This document shows positions 11,990 to 24,436 of a stretch of DNA of 64,000 nt, in pieces; positions within the stretch are counted from its first letter, which is position 1; the number at the start of each line of letters is the position of its first letter. Under the pieces are notes generated by a model. The model did not search any database. It saw only the letters and a list, made by a program, of their open reading frames with translations, and was not told where the DNA came from. The position numbers and the translations under genes are program-made. The DNA is from Petaurus breviceps papuanus. Taxonomy: Eukaryota > Chordata > Mammalia > Diprotodontia > Petauridae. Where the stretch lies: the NCBI GenBank assembly GCA_028583685.1, contig JAMXIF010001253.1:29383066-29447065 (forward strand), read 5' to 3'.

Positions 11990-12180
11990 AGAGACTGTGT
12001 GGTATATAGCAGTGTTTGATTCCTAACTCTGACATTCACTTTCTTGTGTGACCATAGGTAAGTTGTTTCACCTCTCCAATTCTCAGTTTCTTCTTTCTGC
12101 AAAATGGGGATAATGTCGCTATGTACCTTACAGGGTTGTCAAGAGGAAGCACTTGGTAAACATTAAGGTGTTGTATATAT
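11990..12180 (+). mobile_element. MIR (CORE-SINE) fossil
   Basis: Contains the core and tail in order: TGTGTGACCATAGGTAAGTT, CTCAGTTTCTTCTTTCTGCA, AAATGGGGATAATGTCGCTA, then GTACCTTACAGGGTTGT. This is the standard layout of MIR. Confidence 0.75.
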
Positions 12181-12983
12181 GAGCTATCAACTCACAGTTG
12201 TCATTGGATTTGAGGTCGACTTGGACTTTTGAAAAAAGTTCTTACTGTTTGTGGTATTTTAAATAATTTTTTTCAATTGACAAGCATTTTTTTTCTGACC
12301 TACACTTCTTCCCCTCCCCCCTTCTCCCTCTCTCCCATTGAAGAGAGAGTAGGAGAAGATATGTAAATGAAATGAGATAAGGAGGAAGGGAGAATGGGGA
12401 ACTTTTGGCAAATTGCCTCAGTTTTGGAGGGGAAATAGGAGGTGAGGTCTTGGACTAAGAAGGGAAGGGGAAGGAAATCCATGAGAAGATTGAGATAAGA
12501 AGGTTAATTTAGATTGTCAGCTATGGAGAGTGGGATGGTGAATTGATTAGGGAGGAATAGCATGTTGTCTTTCTGCAATGAAGGCCCATTTGAGGTTGGA
12601 AAAAAAATCAATTTTCGTGGCCCCAGTAAGCACAGATTTTGGTTTCATTATTTCCTTTAGCTCCTTTCCCCAACATAGGAATAGAAGAAAGGGAGACAGA
12701 TGGTGGAAGCAATATAGGGCTCGGGTTTGGCAAGGCATGATTGTATAGAATGGGATGAGGGAAGGGATCCAAGACAAGAGGATAGTATAGCATCGAGTTG
12801 GTTCACCAATAGGTAGAGATAGGGAAGGGAGGAGAGTATGGCTGGTGCAGGGGTGATGGCCTGGGAAAGAACAGACAGAGAGTAGGAATACAAGTTACCA
12901 ATGAGGACAAAGAACAGGGCTAGGGGGTCATAAGGCATTGTTCTTGGCTTCTGAAATGCATGCTTCCTTTCCTCTTCACTATT
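12181..12983. other. Purine-rich intergenic stretch, unrecognised
   Basis: Contains a CT-rich run at 12300-12340, then long GA-rich text to about 12950. Open frames on the minus strand (up to 93 codons at 12657-12938) come from this strand bias and show no domain. Confidence 0.45.
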
Positions 12984-13045
12984 ATGTGTATGTATGTATG
13001 TATGTATGTGTGTATATATATATAAATATATATAATATATAAAAT
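12984..13045. repeat. TATG/TATA simple repeat
   Basis: Four to five TATG units followed by TGTATATATATATAAATATA. Confidence 0.8.
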
Positions 13046-14089
13046 TGATCTTACTAGATAGAAATTTCCCCCAACTAGATGTACCCTCTTTTTAACTGTT
13101 CTGCCTATTCTAGCTGGCTATGATAGCTTTGTTAATGAGTACCTGTCACAGTGCCATGCTAGGCCCATGTGGGCATTGACAAAAACACTATTTATCTATG
13201 ATCATGAAATAACTTTGCTCCCTTCCATTCTGATAAATGATCTCTGGAAGACACTCAATAAATGTTCAAAAACAAGCCTCTAGCTAAAATTCTGTGTACA
13301 AGTAGCAGGTAGTCCACAGTAATTTATGGAAGGATGAGTAAGGCATTTTTAAACGAGGACTTTCTTAACCTTTGGCACAAACTCTCAGTAGTGCTAATGG
13401 CCAAGGATAAGATGCTGAGGCCAACTTCATTCCTTTTGTGCAATAGAAAAGGCCGTATCCAGTCAACTCAGACCTCAAGAGGTATCCTTATACTCATAAT
13501 TCTGCTGACTGGCTTGATCCAGGTGCCAAACAACAATCTCATAAAATGGAAAAACTCTCCTGCTCCAGTAAGGTAGCATGTCATGTGGCCTTAAAAGATC
13601 AATTTCCAATTAATTACTTAAACATTGTTCTAGATCTGTGACAACCCGCCTTCTGATGAAAGAGGCCAGATCAGTCAATGAGATCACTTTCCTGATGCGG
13701 TCTAATACTCAATTTTTAACAGATGTTTAACATATATAAAGCAGACATTACAATAAGAAAGCTGAAAGAACACAGAAGCCACCTCAGCCCAAAAAATGTA
13801 CTCTCCATGCCAAATGGAAAGATATGACAGCCAGTAACAACACTGATCTGGAGTACAAACATATCTGCAAAACTTCATAGAGAAGGATGGCATAACATTA
13901 TGAAGAGTACCTCACAAAAACAGAGAATAGCAGTAGAGGAGAGAACAGATTTGCCAAAAGATTGAGGTGAAATCCAACTAAATCAAATTGTCATCACAAC
14001 CAAAACAGGGAGGGGAGACTAAGATTTTCCTAAAATGAATAAATTTAGAGGTTGCCAACAGCACCAAACTAGGTACACGTTCCAATGAA
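13046..14089. other. Intergenic, nothing recognised
   Basis: No gene or family-level repeat was recognised. The open frame at 13334-13576 (80 codons) has no domain. Confidence 0.45.
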
Positions 14090-14199
14090 ATAATATTTGT
14101 AAAGTTTATAAATATTTGTAAATATTTGCCTAGTGCAATGCATGGCACATAGTAGGGATTTAATAAATGCTATCACCTTCCTTTCTCTAATGGTTTGGA

Positions 14200-16620
14200 A
14201 ATTTTTCCCTTTGGAATTTCCACCTAATTGTTCTTGGGTCTGCCATCTGGAGCCAAATAGAACAAGTCTAACTCCTTTTCCATTTGATAACCCTTCATAT
14301 ACTTGAATACAATTACCAAGGTCCTTCTGAGTTTTTAGTTTTCAAGCAAACATCCTCATTTTCAACCAGTCCTCATGTGGCATAGACTCAGGTCCCTTCA
14401 TCTTCCTGCTTGTCCTCTAGATATTGATTAGGCTATCAATGCTCTTTCTTATCTGTGATGCTTAAGATGTGATCTGAACAGAGTAGATCTAGCATCTCTT
14501 CTTCCAGGAAGCTATGCTTTTCTTAGTGCAACATACATTAGGGCATACACTCTAGGCAGCCACATACTGATAAATTATTTTCTAATTAAGCCTCACTCAT
14601 CTTCTGTTTCTGAAGTAATTTTTCTCTAAGTATTAAGTTTTATATTAAATTTAATCTGTTTAGATTCAGCCCAATATGCTACCCCAAAATCAGCAAACTA
14701 TGCCACAAAGGCCAAATCCCTCCTGCCACTTGTTTTTGTATAGTTCCACAAACTAAGAGTGGTTTTTACATTGAAATGTACATTTTTTAAAAAAAGATAT
14801 AAAAGCCATTCTTAGTTTGAGGTTTATGCAAAAACAGAGAACAGGCTGTATTTGGCTCACAGGATATAATTTGCTGACCCTTGAACTACATCATCAAGCT
14901 ATTTGTGGATACTGTCATCCAGTGTGTTAGCACCCCCTCCCCTTATTTTGTGTTCTATTCAAGTTTGGAAAGCAAGCCATCTTAGTCTTTGTCCAAGTCA
15001 TTGAAAAGAATGTTAAATGCCATGCACAGATCCAAGCTGACATCCAAATACTTTTAAGTACTTTTACATACATCCAACTACTCTTTAAGTCCAAACTTTT
15101 AACTAGTTCTTGACTCCATTTAATTATGTTGCTCTCTTATATATCTCTCTCCATTTTTTCAACAGAAATAGCATGAGGTAATTTGTCAAGATCTAGATAA
15201 AAAATGTATCTGTAATATTTCCCTGATATACCAGTTTAATAACCCTGTCAAAAATAAGTAAATAAGGTTCCTCAGGAATGAACTGTTTTTGATGTAGCCA
15301 AGCTGGTTCTTTGGGATCACATTTTCATTTTCTAGTTGTTCACTAAAATCTAATATTTCCAGAATATTGCCAAGAATCAAAAGCAATGCCCACTGGCCCA
15401 TAGTTTATAGATTTTATTAGTTTCTTCCTCTTTTTTTTTAAATTATGGAAGCATTTGCCCTTCTCTGGTTTGTGGCATTATTCCCATTTTCCATGATCTT
15501 CCAGATACCACTGACAATGGCTCAACAATCACATCTGCTTTTAAGTACCTGAGGAAGTGGTTCACACAGGCTGGGTGATTTCAAGTCATTAGCAGAGTAG
15601 TTAGGAGCTCTATAATTATCTTGAGTATTAATTCCCTGTTTGTTAGTCATTTTGTTCTGTCATTTCCAGTATAAAAGTCATTCTCCTTGGCAAAGGAAAA
15701 AGAAACAAAATAAGACTTGGGCCATACTGCCTTTTCTCTCATCAGTTATCATCATTCTATCTGCCCAGGCAATGTACGGTCCAGTCGTTTTTGACTACTT
15801 TTCTCCTATTTCAGCTTAAAAAACAAAACAAAAAAAATCATCCTTCAAAACAACAAAAAAGCCCTCCCATCAAGCCACCTTTTTGTTGTCCTTATGCCAA
15901 CCTCAACTAATTCTGTACTTTAGCTTTCCTGACATCATTTTTATATTACTATACCACACTCATATTCATCCTCTGTGACCTGGTCTGGCTTCTATCTTTT
16001 ATACATTTATTTTTGTGATCTAAGTTGGTTTGTGAGTTCCTTGTATATCTATCTCTTCAAATAGATCCTATTTTCCCTTAGCACTGAAATTATTTCCCTT
16101 TGTCTTTGGAATTTCATTTTTAAGCATCTCCCATCCTTCCTGGGTTGATTTCATCCATAGTATTTTGGTCCCTGGATACTATCTTTCTTCTGAACTTCTT
16201 GAGATCTGCTCTCCCCAAATCTAGAAACACATTAGAATACACTCAGATTTCAGAGTAGTTATCTCCTCCCCAGGATTCCCATGATTCCCACCCCAACAAA
16301 TAATTCTTCCCTATCAGTGAGAGTCAGGTCCAGAATGGTATTTCTTTTTATGTTCCTATACCTTTTGAAAGATGAAATTATTTCTCAGGTATACCAGGAT
16401 GTTATTAGTCAGAGGGAGGGAAGGAGAAGGAGGAGGAGCCGGAGGAGGAGGAGGAAGAGAAACAGAGAGAGAGAGAGTGTTCACCCCAATAGACACATCT
16501 GGGTAACTGAAGAGTCTCCTCTCACTATTATATCATGCCTCTGTACTAGGGATGATACCACCTATTTCCTTTTTCTGCTGAGATGATCTATAGTAGATTA
16601 CAGTGACAGAATCCTTTTTG
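14200..16620 (-). mobile_element. Long CR1/L3-type LINE remnant, antisense
   Basis: The plus strand reads as the reverse of a CR1/L3 element. It runs from a 3' region (GATGTGATCTGAACAGAGTA near 14467) to text typical of farther 5' parts (GTGAGAGTCAGGTCCAGAAT near 16317). About 2.4 kb is covered at low similarity with no usable reading frame. Boundaries are approximate, and a MIR or L2 3' scrap at 14100-14190 precedes it. Confidence 0.55.
16421..16480. repeat. GGA purine simple repeat
   Basis: GGAGGAGGAG and GAGAGAGAGAG units lie within the CR1/L3 remnant. They generate a spurious Arg-rich open frame at 16281-16586. Confidence 0.85.
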
Positions 16621-16779
16621 ATTCTCCCTCCATTTACCTTCCCTCAGAAACTTTGCCTCCTCTGGCTCTTGGATTTCCTCATATGAGTAATATACAGTAT
16701 TGCCCCTACCTCCTTCAAAAAATTTTCAAATCGGTTGTCCTTATAGGCATCACAAACTCAACACAACCGAAACAAAACA

Positions 16780-17590
16780 TGCTATCCCCTCAAATCCTCC
16801 CCTCCTCTCAACTTTCTCATTGCTGTCAAGGGCACTACCAGCCTTCATGATACACTCCTGTGTATGTGTCATTCTTTTCACTCACATACCCCTGCCCCCT
16901 TTCAGGTCCTCATCACCTGATGGCTGGACAACTTCAATAGACTTCTAATTGGACTCCCCGCCTCGAGTTCTCCCCACTACAATCAATCTTCCACTCAGTT
17001 GGCAAAATGATTTTCCTAAAGTGAAGATCTCACCATGAAAACCGTTACTCAAATATATTCTAATGGCTCCCTCCCTACTGGTCTCCTGTATTAAATATAA
17101 AATGCTCTGTTTGATTTTAAAGTCTTACACAACCTGGGTCCTTCCCACCTTTCCAGTCTCCATATACTTTATTCCTCTCCAAATATTCTACAATTCAGTT
17201 AAACTAGCCTTATAGCTCCTCCCACATGTCATTCTATTTTCTCTTTGCCCATTCACTGTTTGTACCTCATACCTGAAATCCTCTCCCTCTCCCTTATTTT
17301 CACTTCCTGATTTCCTTGAATAACTTTGCTCTAAGATTGTCATCCAATTACATGGTATGATAGATAGATACATATATATATACAATATATTCTGTACATG
17401 TACACATACATATGCACACATACACATATACATTATACCTATATATGCCTAGCTATTTGCATGTTATCTCCCCAACTAGAATGTGAGCTGCTTGAGGACA
17501 GGGACCATGTTTATGTCTTTCTTTGTAACTTTAGTGTTTAGTATAGTGACTAGCATATAGTAAGAATTTAATAAATAATTGTTGATTGAC
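16780..17590 (+). mobile_element. L2-type LINE 3' region with an inserted microsatellite
   Basis: The L2 3' text appears in order: CAATCTTCCACTCAGTTGGC, TGATTTTCCTAAAGTGAAGA, then TACACAACCTGGGTCCTTCC and CACTTCCTGATTTCCTTGAA. It ends with AACTAGAATGTGAGCTGCTT and TTTAATAAATAATTGTTGAT. A GATAGATACATATATATATA-type tract at 17358-17440 interrupts it. Confidence 0.7.
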
Positions 17591-17613
17591 TAAAATTACT
17601 TTTTAGGTTCCTT

Positions 17614-17671
17614 CATTAATTAATCAAGGGAGCATAATATATAATTAATCAAGGGGACATAATATATAATT
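17614..17671. repeat. Short direct tandem duplication
   Basis: A unit of about 28 bp beginning ATTAATCAAGGGAGCATAAT is repeated once with one or two changes (ATTAATCAAGGGGACATAAT). Confidence 0.85.
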
Positions 17672-18033
17672 TGTTCATCAGGTGGTGCTAGAATCTAGTT
17701 ATCAGTCCAGTGGTTTTATGTAGGCATCCTTTGTATACATGGTACTTTCCCAAAGGCTGGGCATTATGCCAGCTATTCAACAGAAGGAGCTCACCTATAA
17801 GCTCTTAGACTATTCCCCCTTCCCACCACAAGAGCAGCTGGGCAGATTTATTGAGGGCTAGTGACCCTCACTAGCTGGATTCAAAATTTGATCTGGGAAA
17901 AAAAAATGGAATTTCACTCTGCTAACTATTGGACTGAGGGAAGAAATCTCTGTCTCACTGTCTCTGCCTCAAGCCCATATTGGGAAATCTGCTCTCAGTT
18001 GACCAATCTCATTCATAAAACCTAGATGACTGA

Positions 18034-18404
18034 TCAACTGTGAATGACTTAGCTATTCTCAGCAATAGTGATCCAAGACAATTCTGAAGAAGTTATGATG
18101 AAAAATACTATCTACTTTCAGAGAAAGAACTAATGGAGTTTGAATAGAGATTGAAGCATAATTTTAAAAACGTTGTTTTTCTTTTTTTGTTTGGGCTGTG
18201 TTTTCTTTCACAACATAACTAATATGGAAATGTTTTGCACGACTGCACATATCCTGCACATCACCTATATCAAATTGCCTGAGTTCTCAATGATTGGGGA
18301 AGGGAGGAAGAGGGAGAGATAATATGGAACTCAAAATTTTAAAAAATGAATGTTAAAAATTATTTTTACATTTAATTGGGAAAAATAAAATATTAAAAAA
18401 GAAA
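18034..18404 (+). mobile_element. 5'-truncated L1, 3' UTR only, with 17-bp target-site duplication
   Basis: It covers the marsupial L1 3' UTR text (AGAAAGAACTAATGGAGTTT, GGAACTCAAAATTTTAAAAA) and ends TAATTGGGAAAAATAAAATA plus an A-rich tail. The sequence aaaacctagatgactga occurs exactly on both sides (18017-18033 and 18405-18421). This fixes the element ends and shows LINE-type target-primed insertion of a 371-bp fragment. Confidence 0.9.
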
Positions 18405-18602
18405 AAAACCTAGATGACTGACTTTTCAGTGACCATATAGTTTACTAAAATTTAACAGAATGAAAAACTGTAAAGGTCACATAGCAAAACTATAAAGAAA
18501 TTGCTGGGGAAAATACTGGGAAAGATTAAAGGAAGGAATTCTATATTTGGAATTCACTGGTATTGGATTTGTAAATAGAGGAAACAAGAGGAAGCAATAA
18601 GA

Positions 18603-19241
18603 TGTAGCAGCAAGCACCCTAGCATACCCAGGATGGCTGCTAGCACAGATTCTTAGATCAGCTTTTCTAAAGGAAAGCAACTCAAAATGGGTTAACAATC
18701 TTACTTTAATCAAACATATATTATTTATGTAGTTCAGGGGGGAAAGTCAGCACCCTGAACTTCAGAGAATACAAACAGAAGTTACAAGCAGACAAAAAAA
18801 TACAGACAGAGAAACACACCAGCAGACATAGGGCTTCTAGCTGTCTAACCATTCATCTATGCCTAGTTAGTTACCAGAGAGGGAAGCACCAACATCTGGG
18901 TTTTCAAAGCTGGGGGGCTTAATGGCTGACCAGAATCTCATCTGGCCAAATCACACAACTCTTCCCAAAGTGAGTCCCAAAGCAAAACCTCCCATCAGGG
19001 TAGATATAGCCTTCTCCTGGGTCAGAGAATGTCACAACCCTCTTGACCCACTGCCCAACCACAAAGTAACAAGGTGTGGGTATTCCTGAAAAACAAGCCT
19101 CCCACCACAGTCTCCATGTGACCACATTCAGCCTATTAGGGGGCAGAGTATATTTTCAAATCAGGGAAGGTTCTCAGATTCAGGTAAGCCTATCAAGGGG
19201 CCAAGGGGCAGGAAGATCTTCAGATTCCCATTACCATTACA
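18603..19241 (-). mobile_element. Solo LTR fossil, same family as 30608-31143
   Basis: The minus strand begins TGTAATGGTAATGGGAATCT at 19241 and ends GCTTGCTGCTACA at 18603. These termini and the interior text match the plus-strand copy at 30608. The polyadenylation region includes ATTAAAGTAAGATTGTTAAC. No coding part accompanies it. It is a relic LTR of an endogenous retrovirus, and no flanking duplication was recognised. Confidence 0.75.
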
Positions 19242-19860
19242 GATGGGATTCATCTCCTTGTATAATCTCATCAGCGACTGAGAATTCATAGAAACTGCCA
19301 ACTTGGTCTCTTCAACAACACAGAAGCATTCTCAGGTGGGAAAGCTGGTCAGCCTCATCACTACAAAGCCTTGGCTCTTTCTACGTTCCACAGGTTTAGA
19401 CTCTGCTACTGCAACTCTCTGCCATTTGTTCCAGAACATCTTTTGCTGCACCAGCTTGGGTTGCAATGGAATAGCCCAGCAGCAAGCAAGGAAATAGCAA
19501 GTAACAGTAAGCAGCAAGTGACTGTTGGCAACTGCACTCCCCACCGACAGTATTGGAAGAATGGCCTGGAATACTGGACCAGTATTCTCTTCAAAAGCAA
19601 GAGAAGAAGAAATTCACAAATGTAGAGATGTGTATGTCTGGTATCTCCAAGGTTTATCTCCCCCTACCTCTTCTGGGAGGGAGGGATGATTTGGAGCAAC
19701 TTTTATTGCGGGATTATTTATACAACCTCCTTACTTGTGAGGACAGTATTTTGTAAACCTTAATGCAATATAAAAATGTGAGTTAATAATAATGACTAGC
19801 AAAATAGTAATCATAATTATGCTACTAATTCACTACAATAATAATTGTACTACTACTATT
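19242..19860. other. Intergenic, nothing recognised
   Basis: Several overlapping open frames on both strands (60-84 codons at 19303-19756) share the same DNA and show no known domain. A short AATAATAAT-rich run lies at about 19785-19860. Confidence 0.45.
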
Positions 19861-19862
19861 AT

Positions 19863-20092
19863 AAGGAAAATGGTACACTGGATAGAATGCCAGGCCTGGA
19901 GTTAGGAAGACTCATCTCCCTGAGTTCAAATCTGGTCTCAGACACTTATTAGTTGTGTGACCCTGGACAAGTCACTTAATCTTGTTTGCCTCAGTTTCCT
20001 CACCTGTAAAATTAACTGAAGAAAGAAAAAGCAAACCACTCCAGGATCTTTTGTCAAGAAAATCCCAAATGGAATCACAGCTGAACAACATA
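19863..20092 (+). mobile_element. Long-form tRNA-derived marsupial SINE
   Basis: The head (TGGTACACTGGATAGAATGC) is followed by GAGTTCAAATCTGGTCTCAG, GTGTGACCCTGGACAAGTCA, CTCAGTTTCCTCACCTGTAA, then the GCAAACCACTCCAGGATCTT and AAATCCCAAATGGAATCACA tail. It is close to full length and moderately diverged. Confidence 0.85.
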
Positions 20093-20549
20093 TAACTTTA
20101 TAAAGCTTAAAATGTTATACAAATGAGAGTTGTTATTACTGTTAGTATGGACAGCATGTATTAGTATCACCTCTACCCTGAACTGAATACCTTCTACATA
20201 GTTAACACTGTGCTAGGCACCAGACTGGGTAGGAGATAAAGGAAGCAGGAAAAAGATACCTTAAATGTTCCTGTCTTCAAGGAGTTTTTGATCAAGTTGT
20301 CTTAAAGTAATCATATGCAAAATAACTTGCAATCTCATGAGAAGCTTCAAAAACTAGTTATGTAGCACCTAGTAACAGTTGCTATGGTAGCAAAAGTAAG
20401 CTGTATCCTAAAAGTAAGTGAAAAGTCATCTGTGGGTAATGCTTCCACATTCTTTGAGCTTCAAACCATAAACAAAGAGAGTCAGACAGCTGAGCCTAGT
20501 CAGGAAGCTAGATTTTGAGCTAAGAAAAAATAGCTAAATTAAAGCTTTC

Positions 20550-20700
20550 AGTTGTTTGTCCTTCATTCTCAAAGAGGGCAAATGACATCACGATGTTGGG
20601 GCCAACGTACAGTGTGTTCAGCTGTGGCTGATCAGTCCAATAAGAGCTTGGCAGGCTCTCAGTAGGGACCCTTTAGCATCTAGAAGTCAGGGGTTGGCCA
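20550..20700 (-). mobile_element. Fragment with RTE-like 3' tail, antisense
   Basis: TTTGTCCTTCATTCTCAAAG on the plus strand is the reverse of the GAAGGACAAA-type tail seen on the SINE at 38514 and the RTE LINE at 8641. The following ATGACATCACGATGTTGGGG supports the same SINE/LINE family. Confidence 0.55.
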
Positions 20701-21045
20701 GACAGAGTAGGAATCAAATTGAGAGATTTTCATACTGTAAGCTTTGTTTTTTGGCCCTAAATTCCCAATGTAAGCACAACCTCTGACTCTAGGACGTGAG
20801 TCAAAGTAAGTTTGCAACTCAACATTTAGTTTATATTAATAATCATTCAAATCGGTCAACATGGTACCATACAGAGCCTAAATGTTTCAAGTTCTTTAAA
20901 ATCGTATTTTATGTTGAATATATGATTATATAAATTATTTTAGTAGGTAGATATGTCAAACTATTTTAATGGAGTATATTTTTATACTAAAAAAAGGAGA
21001 AAAAACATATTTAAAGTATCAAAATGTATTATTTCTGAAATAATA
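20701..21045. other. Intergenic, nothing recognised
   Basis: AT-rich DNA with no gene or repeat recognised. Confidence 0.5.
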
Positions 21046-21049
21046 GTTA

Positions 21050-21262
21050 CCTACTCCAGGACTGTAGCACCACGTGCTACAGTGAGTTCAAATCTGGCCT
21101 ATCTGTGTGAACGTGGGCAAGTTGCTTAACCCTACTTGCCTAGGTTCCTCTTCTGTAATGAACTGGAGAAGGAAATGGCAAACCACTCTAGTATCTTTGC
21201 TAAGAAAACCCCAAATGGGTAATGAAGGGTCAGACATGTGAAAAATGAACAATTCCTGGAAT
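21050..21262 (+). mobile_element. tRNA-derived SINE with damaged head
   Basis: The A-box part is replaced by unrelated text. From GAGTTCAAATCTGGCC onward the middle and long tail (AGGAAATGGCAAACCACTCT, AACCCCAAATGGGTAATG) are clear. Confidence 0.75.
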
Positions 21263-21334
21263 AATTCAGTCTTCTTGACCTACAGCACTCTCCCTGTCAC
21301 CATTAGGTGGTAGCTACCATAATTGGAGGGGTAG

Positions 21335-21515
21335 CGTTTCAGTTAGAGATAATCTAGTCTGGCGTAATGAGGAATTGTGAGTCTGGGGTTCAAATTCTGA
21401 CTGACATTTGCTACCTGGCCTCTCTGGGCCTCAGTTTCCTCATCTTTAAAAAAGGGACTTGGACTAGATGCTGTTTGGCCCTTTTCCAGTGCTAAATCTA
21501 TGTTCCTATGAACCC
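21335..21515 (+). mobile_element. MIR fossil
   Basis: GTTCAAATTCTGACTGACAT, CTCTCTGGGCCTCAGTTTCC, AAAGGGACTTGGACTAGATG and a CCAGTGCTAAATCTATG end, in MIR order. Confidence 0.75.
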
Positions 21516-21568
21516 CTTCCAAGAAGAATGTCCTACAATCCACCTATTTAGGTGACAGCAAATGTCAC

Positions 21569-21781
21569 AGTTGTTTCAGTCCTGTCTGACTCTCCATAAC
21601 CTCACTTAGGGCTTTCTTTGCAAAGATACTAGAGTGCTTTGCCATTTCCTTCTTCAGCTCATTTTACAGATGAGCAACGGAGGCAAACCTAGGGTCACAT
21701 AGCTAGTGTCTGAGGCTGGATTTAAACTCAGGTGCTCTGGACCCCAGGGACAGTGCTCTATCTACTGTGCTACCTCGCTGC
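21569..21781 (-). mobile_element. Long-form tRNA-derived SINE, antisense
   Basis: Reverse of the tail (CATTTCCTTCTTCAGCTCAT) through the head (TACTGTGCTACCTCGCTGCT). Confidence 0.8.
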
Positions 21782-21934
21782 TTAAATGTTGCAATGTCTT
21801 TTCAAAGCAAAGTGATCCCAAGTACCTTCTTTTAGAGGATGTGTGTGTTCTCAGTCCTGGGGAAAATGAAGCCCCACTCAGGGAGGAAATAAGATCTCTG
21901 TTGAATGTGTTTTGTATTTTTTTTTCCCTTCGGT

Positions 21935-22188
21935 AAAGCAAAGCCTGTGGTGTATTGGACAGTGTGCTGGACTTGGAATCAGGAAGACGTGAATTCAAAT
22001 TCTGCTTCTAGATGTGTGACCTTGGGTGAGTCACTTAACATCTCTCTGCCTCAGTTTTCTCTTAAATTAAATGGAGATTATAGCAGCACCTACCTCACAG
22101 AATTATTGGGAGCACTAAATTAGATAATATATGTGGAGCCCTTGGCAAAACACAAAGCACAATATAAATGGTAACTATTATGATATGA
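21935..22188 (+). mobile_element. MIR fossil, nearly full length
   Basis: TTGGAATCAGGAAGACGTGA, TGTGACCTTGGGTGAGTCAC, CTCTCTGCCTCAGTTTTCTC, CACCTACCTCACAGAATTAT and a CAATATAAATGGTAACTATT end. Confidence 0.8.
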
Positions 22189-23640
22189 TGGATGATGATT
22201 TGTGGTATTGTGAGCTCGAGTGCTTGCATTAGAGCCAAAGGCCTTCTACCTATTGGGCAGGAACCTAGAAGAATGCTAAATTCTGATATTCAGAAAGGAA
22301 ACTCTGAATGGAAGTCCAGATCAAGGGGCCTCTTTTGTGGGATGGATGACCCCCAATATCAAGCCCCATCTGCATAAACCCAGAATTTTGCTTATGGGTC
22401 ACAAGTTAGGTTTACCCATTGGCTTCAGGTGCCTCAGTACTCTCTGTATTCTACCCACATTCTGTTTTGGACAAACTGTGTTTTGCTCAGTTAGCCTGGG
22501 CTCATACAATATAAATGAGTATATCCTGGGCTTTCCTCATAAATCTATTCTTTTATCCTCTAAAAGGTAAAAAATTCTTACATCTCTTAGCCCTGGCCAT
22601 CCTCACTGAAGCTCACACTAAATTAGTGATTTTAAAAAATAATCCATTCAACTCACATATGAACAGGTGATGCACTTGCATTTTTATTTCCCTTATAAAA
22701 TTAACAGGCTTAAAACTCACATCAGCTTATCATATCAACATTCCAAGTAATTTGGCAGGGAGGACATTTTTGGTATAGGTACCTGGCATAAGAATGAATC
22801 TGAATAATGACTGGAATTAAGGAGGTCAGGTAGATGTGGTTATTCTGACATGAGATGATAGGGGCCTGAATAAGATTATGAGATACATTAGACCATAATG
22901 TCTTTGAGGGAAGGATTTTTTCTTCAACTTTGTATTCATCATAGGGACTCAAAGAAAGTATCTGATGAACAGATGTTATTGGCTATATGTTAAAGGATGA
23001 ATATAAGAAAAACTGTTATTAGCCTTTTTCTTAAAAAGCTCAAAATCTGGCTTCTTGACCAAGCTAACAAATTCTCCTTGTTTGTGTTTCAAATAAAAAC
23101 TTTTCTAATAAGGGGAAAAAGGAATTTTTGAGTATTATGTGTTTTGGGTGTCTGAACTGTAATAAAAGGTACACAATTTTTCGAATTCAAATTTGTCTCT
23201 GAAACAAAGTTCCACCTAAGAGCATAACTTTGGATCCAGCTAATGAAACAATATCCTCTAGCAGTGAGATGTATATAATTTCCATCTTTGCTATTGACAT
23301 TCTTGATGAAACCAATGTAGTTTAAATACTGCACTTAAATGAAATACTGCACTTAAATGACATGAAATATTACTGCCAAGAGTTGCAGAGCTGGTGCCAA
23401 TGTGCTTTGGTAGAGAGTTTCCTCATTTGGAGATCCCTCATTCCATGAAATCACAAATCTGACCCTATCTCATTATTGTTAAATTATACTTATCAATGCT
23501 TATGGTTACATTTTAATAAAATTTTCTTTGTATATATTTTATATTTGGAGGCTTTGTTCTATACTTTAATGCAGATTTTGTACATGCTACTAAATGTCTC
23601 TCTACTCCCTTGTATTATTGTAATAACTTTCTAGGTAGTT
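22189..23640. other. Intergenic, nothing recognised
   Basis: No gene or clear repeat was recognised. A 19-bp unit containing CTGCACTTAAATGA is duplicated in tandem at about 23326-23363. The open frames of 60-81 codons show no domain. Confidence 0.45.
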
Positions 23641-24060
23641 TTTTCACAAGTTCCTCCTCCAACAATCCATTCTAAAAACTATAGCCTGATGAAACTTTCT
23701 TAAAAATATTTTTATTATGTCACTCTACTGCTCAAAAATCTTCAATGTCTCCCCATTGCCCATAGGATAAAATCCTAACTATTGTCCCACCTTGCAGAAG
23801 CAAATTTAAATCCTACTAACATCTATTGTGAAACTTCTATTCCAGTCAACTGTGCCTTATCATTATCCACTATCCCAATAATACGGAATGTTCAAACCTG
23901 TCTACCGGTATTTTTTCACTCATACTGCTCCCTCTACCTGAAATGCTCTCCCAAACCTTACTAATTTGAATACTGTCATTCATTCTTTTAGGCCCAGATC
24001 TCATCCTATCTCTTTGAAACAGCCTAGAGGCAAACTAATCTAGTCACATTAATTCAATCT
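23641..24060 (+). mobile_element. L2-type LINE 3' region
   Basis: CCATTCTAAAAACTATAGCC, CCCCATTGCCCATAGGATAA, CTCCCTCTACCTGAAATGCT and CAGATCTCATCCTATCTCTT follow the order of the L2 3' region. Degraded. Confidence 0.65.
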
Positions 24061-24319
24061 AATTCAATAAATAAATTATATTTGAGAGAATGAATAGCAG
24101 TTTTAAGCTTCTCCTTGAAACAAAAGCCCAACTTATTTTTAGCATGAATATTCTTCCAGTGACTCTATTTGATTGTTGATTCATGGAATATCACAGACTC
24201 TGAATAAATTTTTTGGGTCACCCAAAGGGCTTTGGAGAGAGGCATGGTGGTTGTGAGTTGCAGCATGTTGCCAGTGAGGAACTGTTCAGAAGAAGTGGTA
24301 TAATTAATACCATCCTGGC

Positions 24320-24436
24320 TTCTAGTGCTGGGCTTACAAAGAGAAAAAAGCAAACCAGTTTCTATCCTCCAAGAGTTTATGTTCTTTCAGGGGGGCGGGG
24401 GCGATGAGGAATGCAAAACTGTAAGACAGATAAATA
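24320..24436 (+). mobile_element. Old interspersed repeat, split by an LTR insertion
   Basis: Text CTTACAAAGAGAAAAAAGCA and AAACTGTAAGACAGATAAAT matches a second copy at 26460-26720 (ACAAAGAGAAAAAAGTCAAA, CCAAGACAAATAAATACAAA). In the 26.5 kb copy the text runs on directly. Here it resumes near 25160 after LTR-like sequence. Family name not resolved (L2/MIR3-like wording). Confidence 0.5.

Noticed and set aside
16281-16586. Arg-rich open frame resembling a basic nuclear protein
   Set aside because: The Arg run is encoded by a GGA microsatellite within a LINE remnant.
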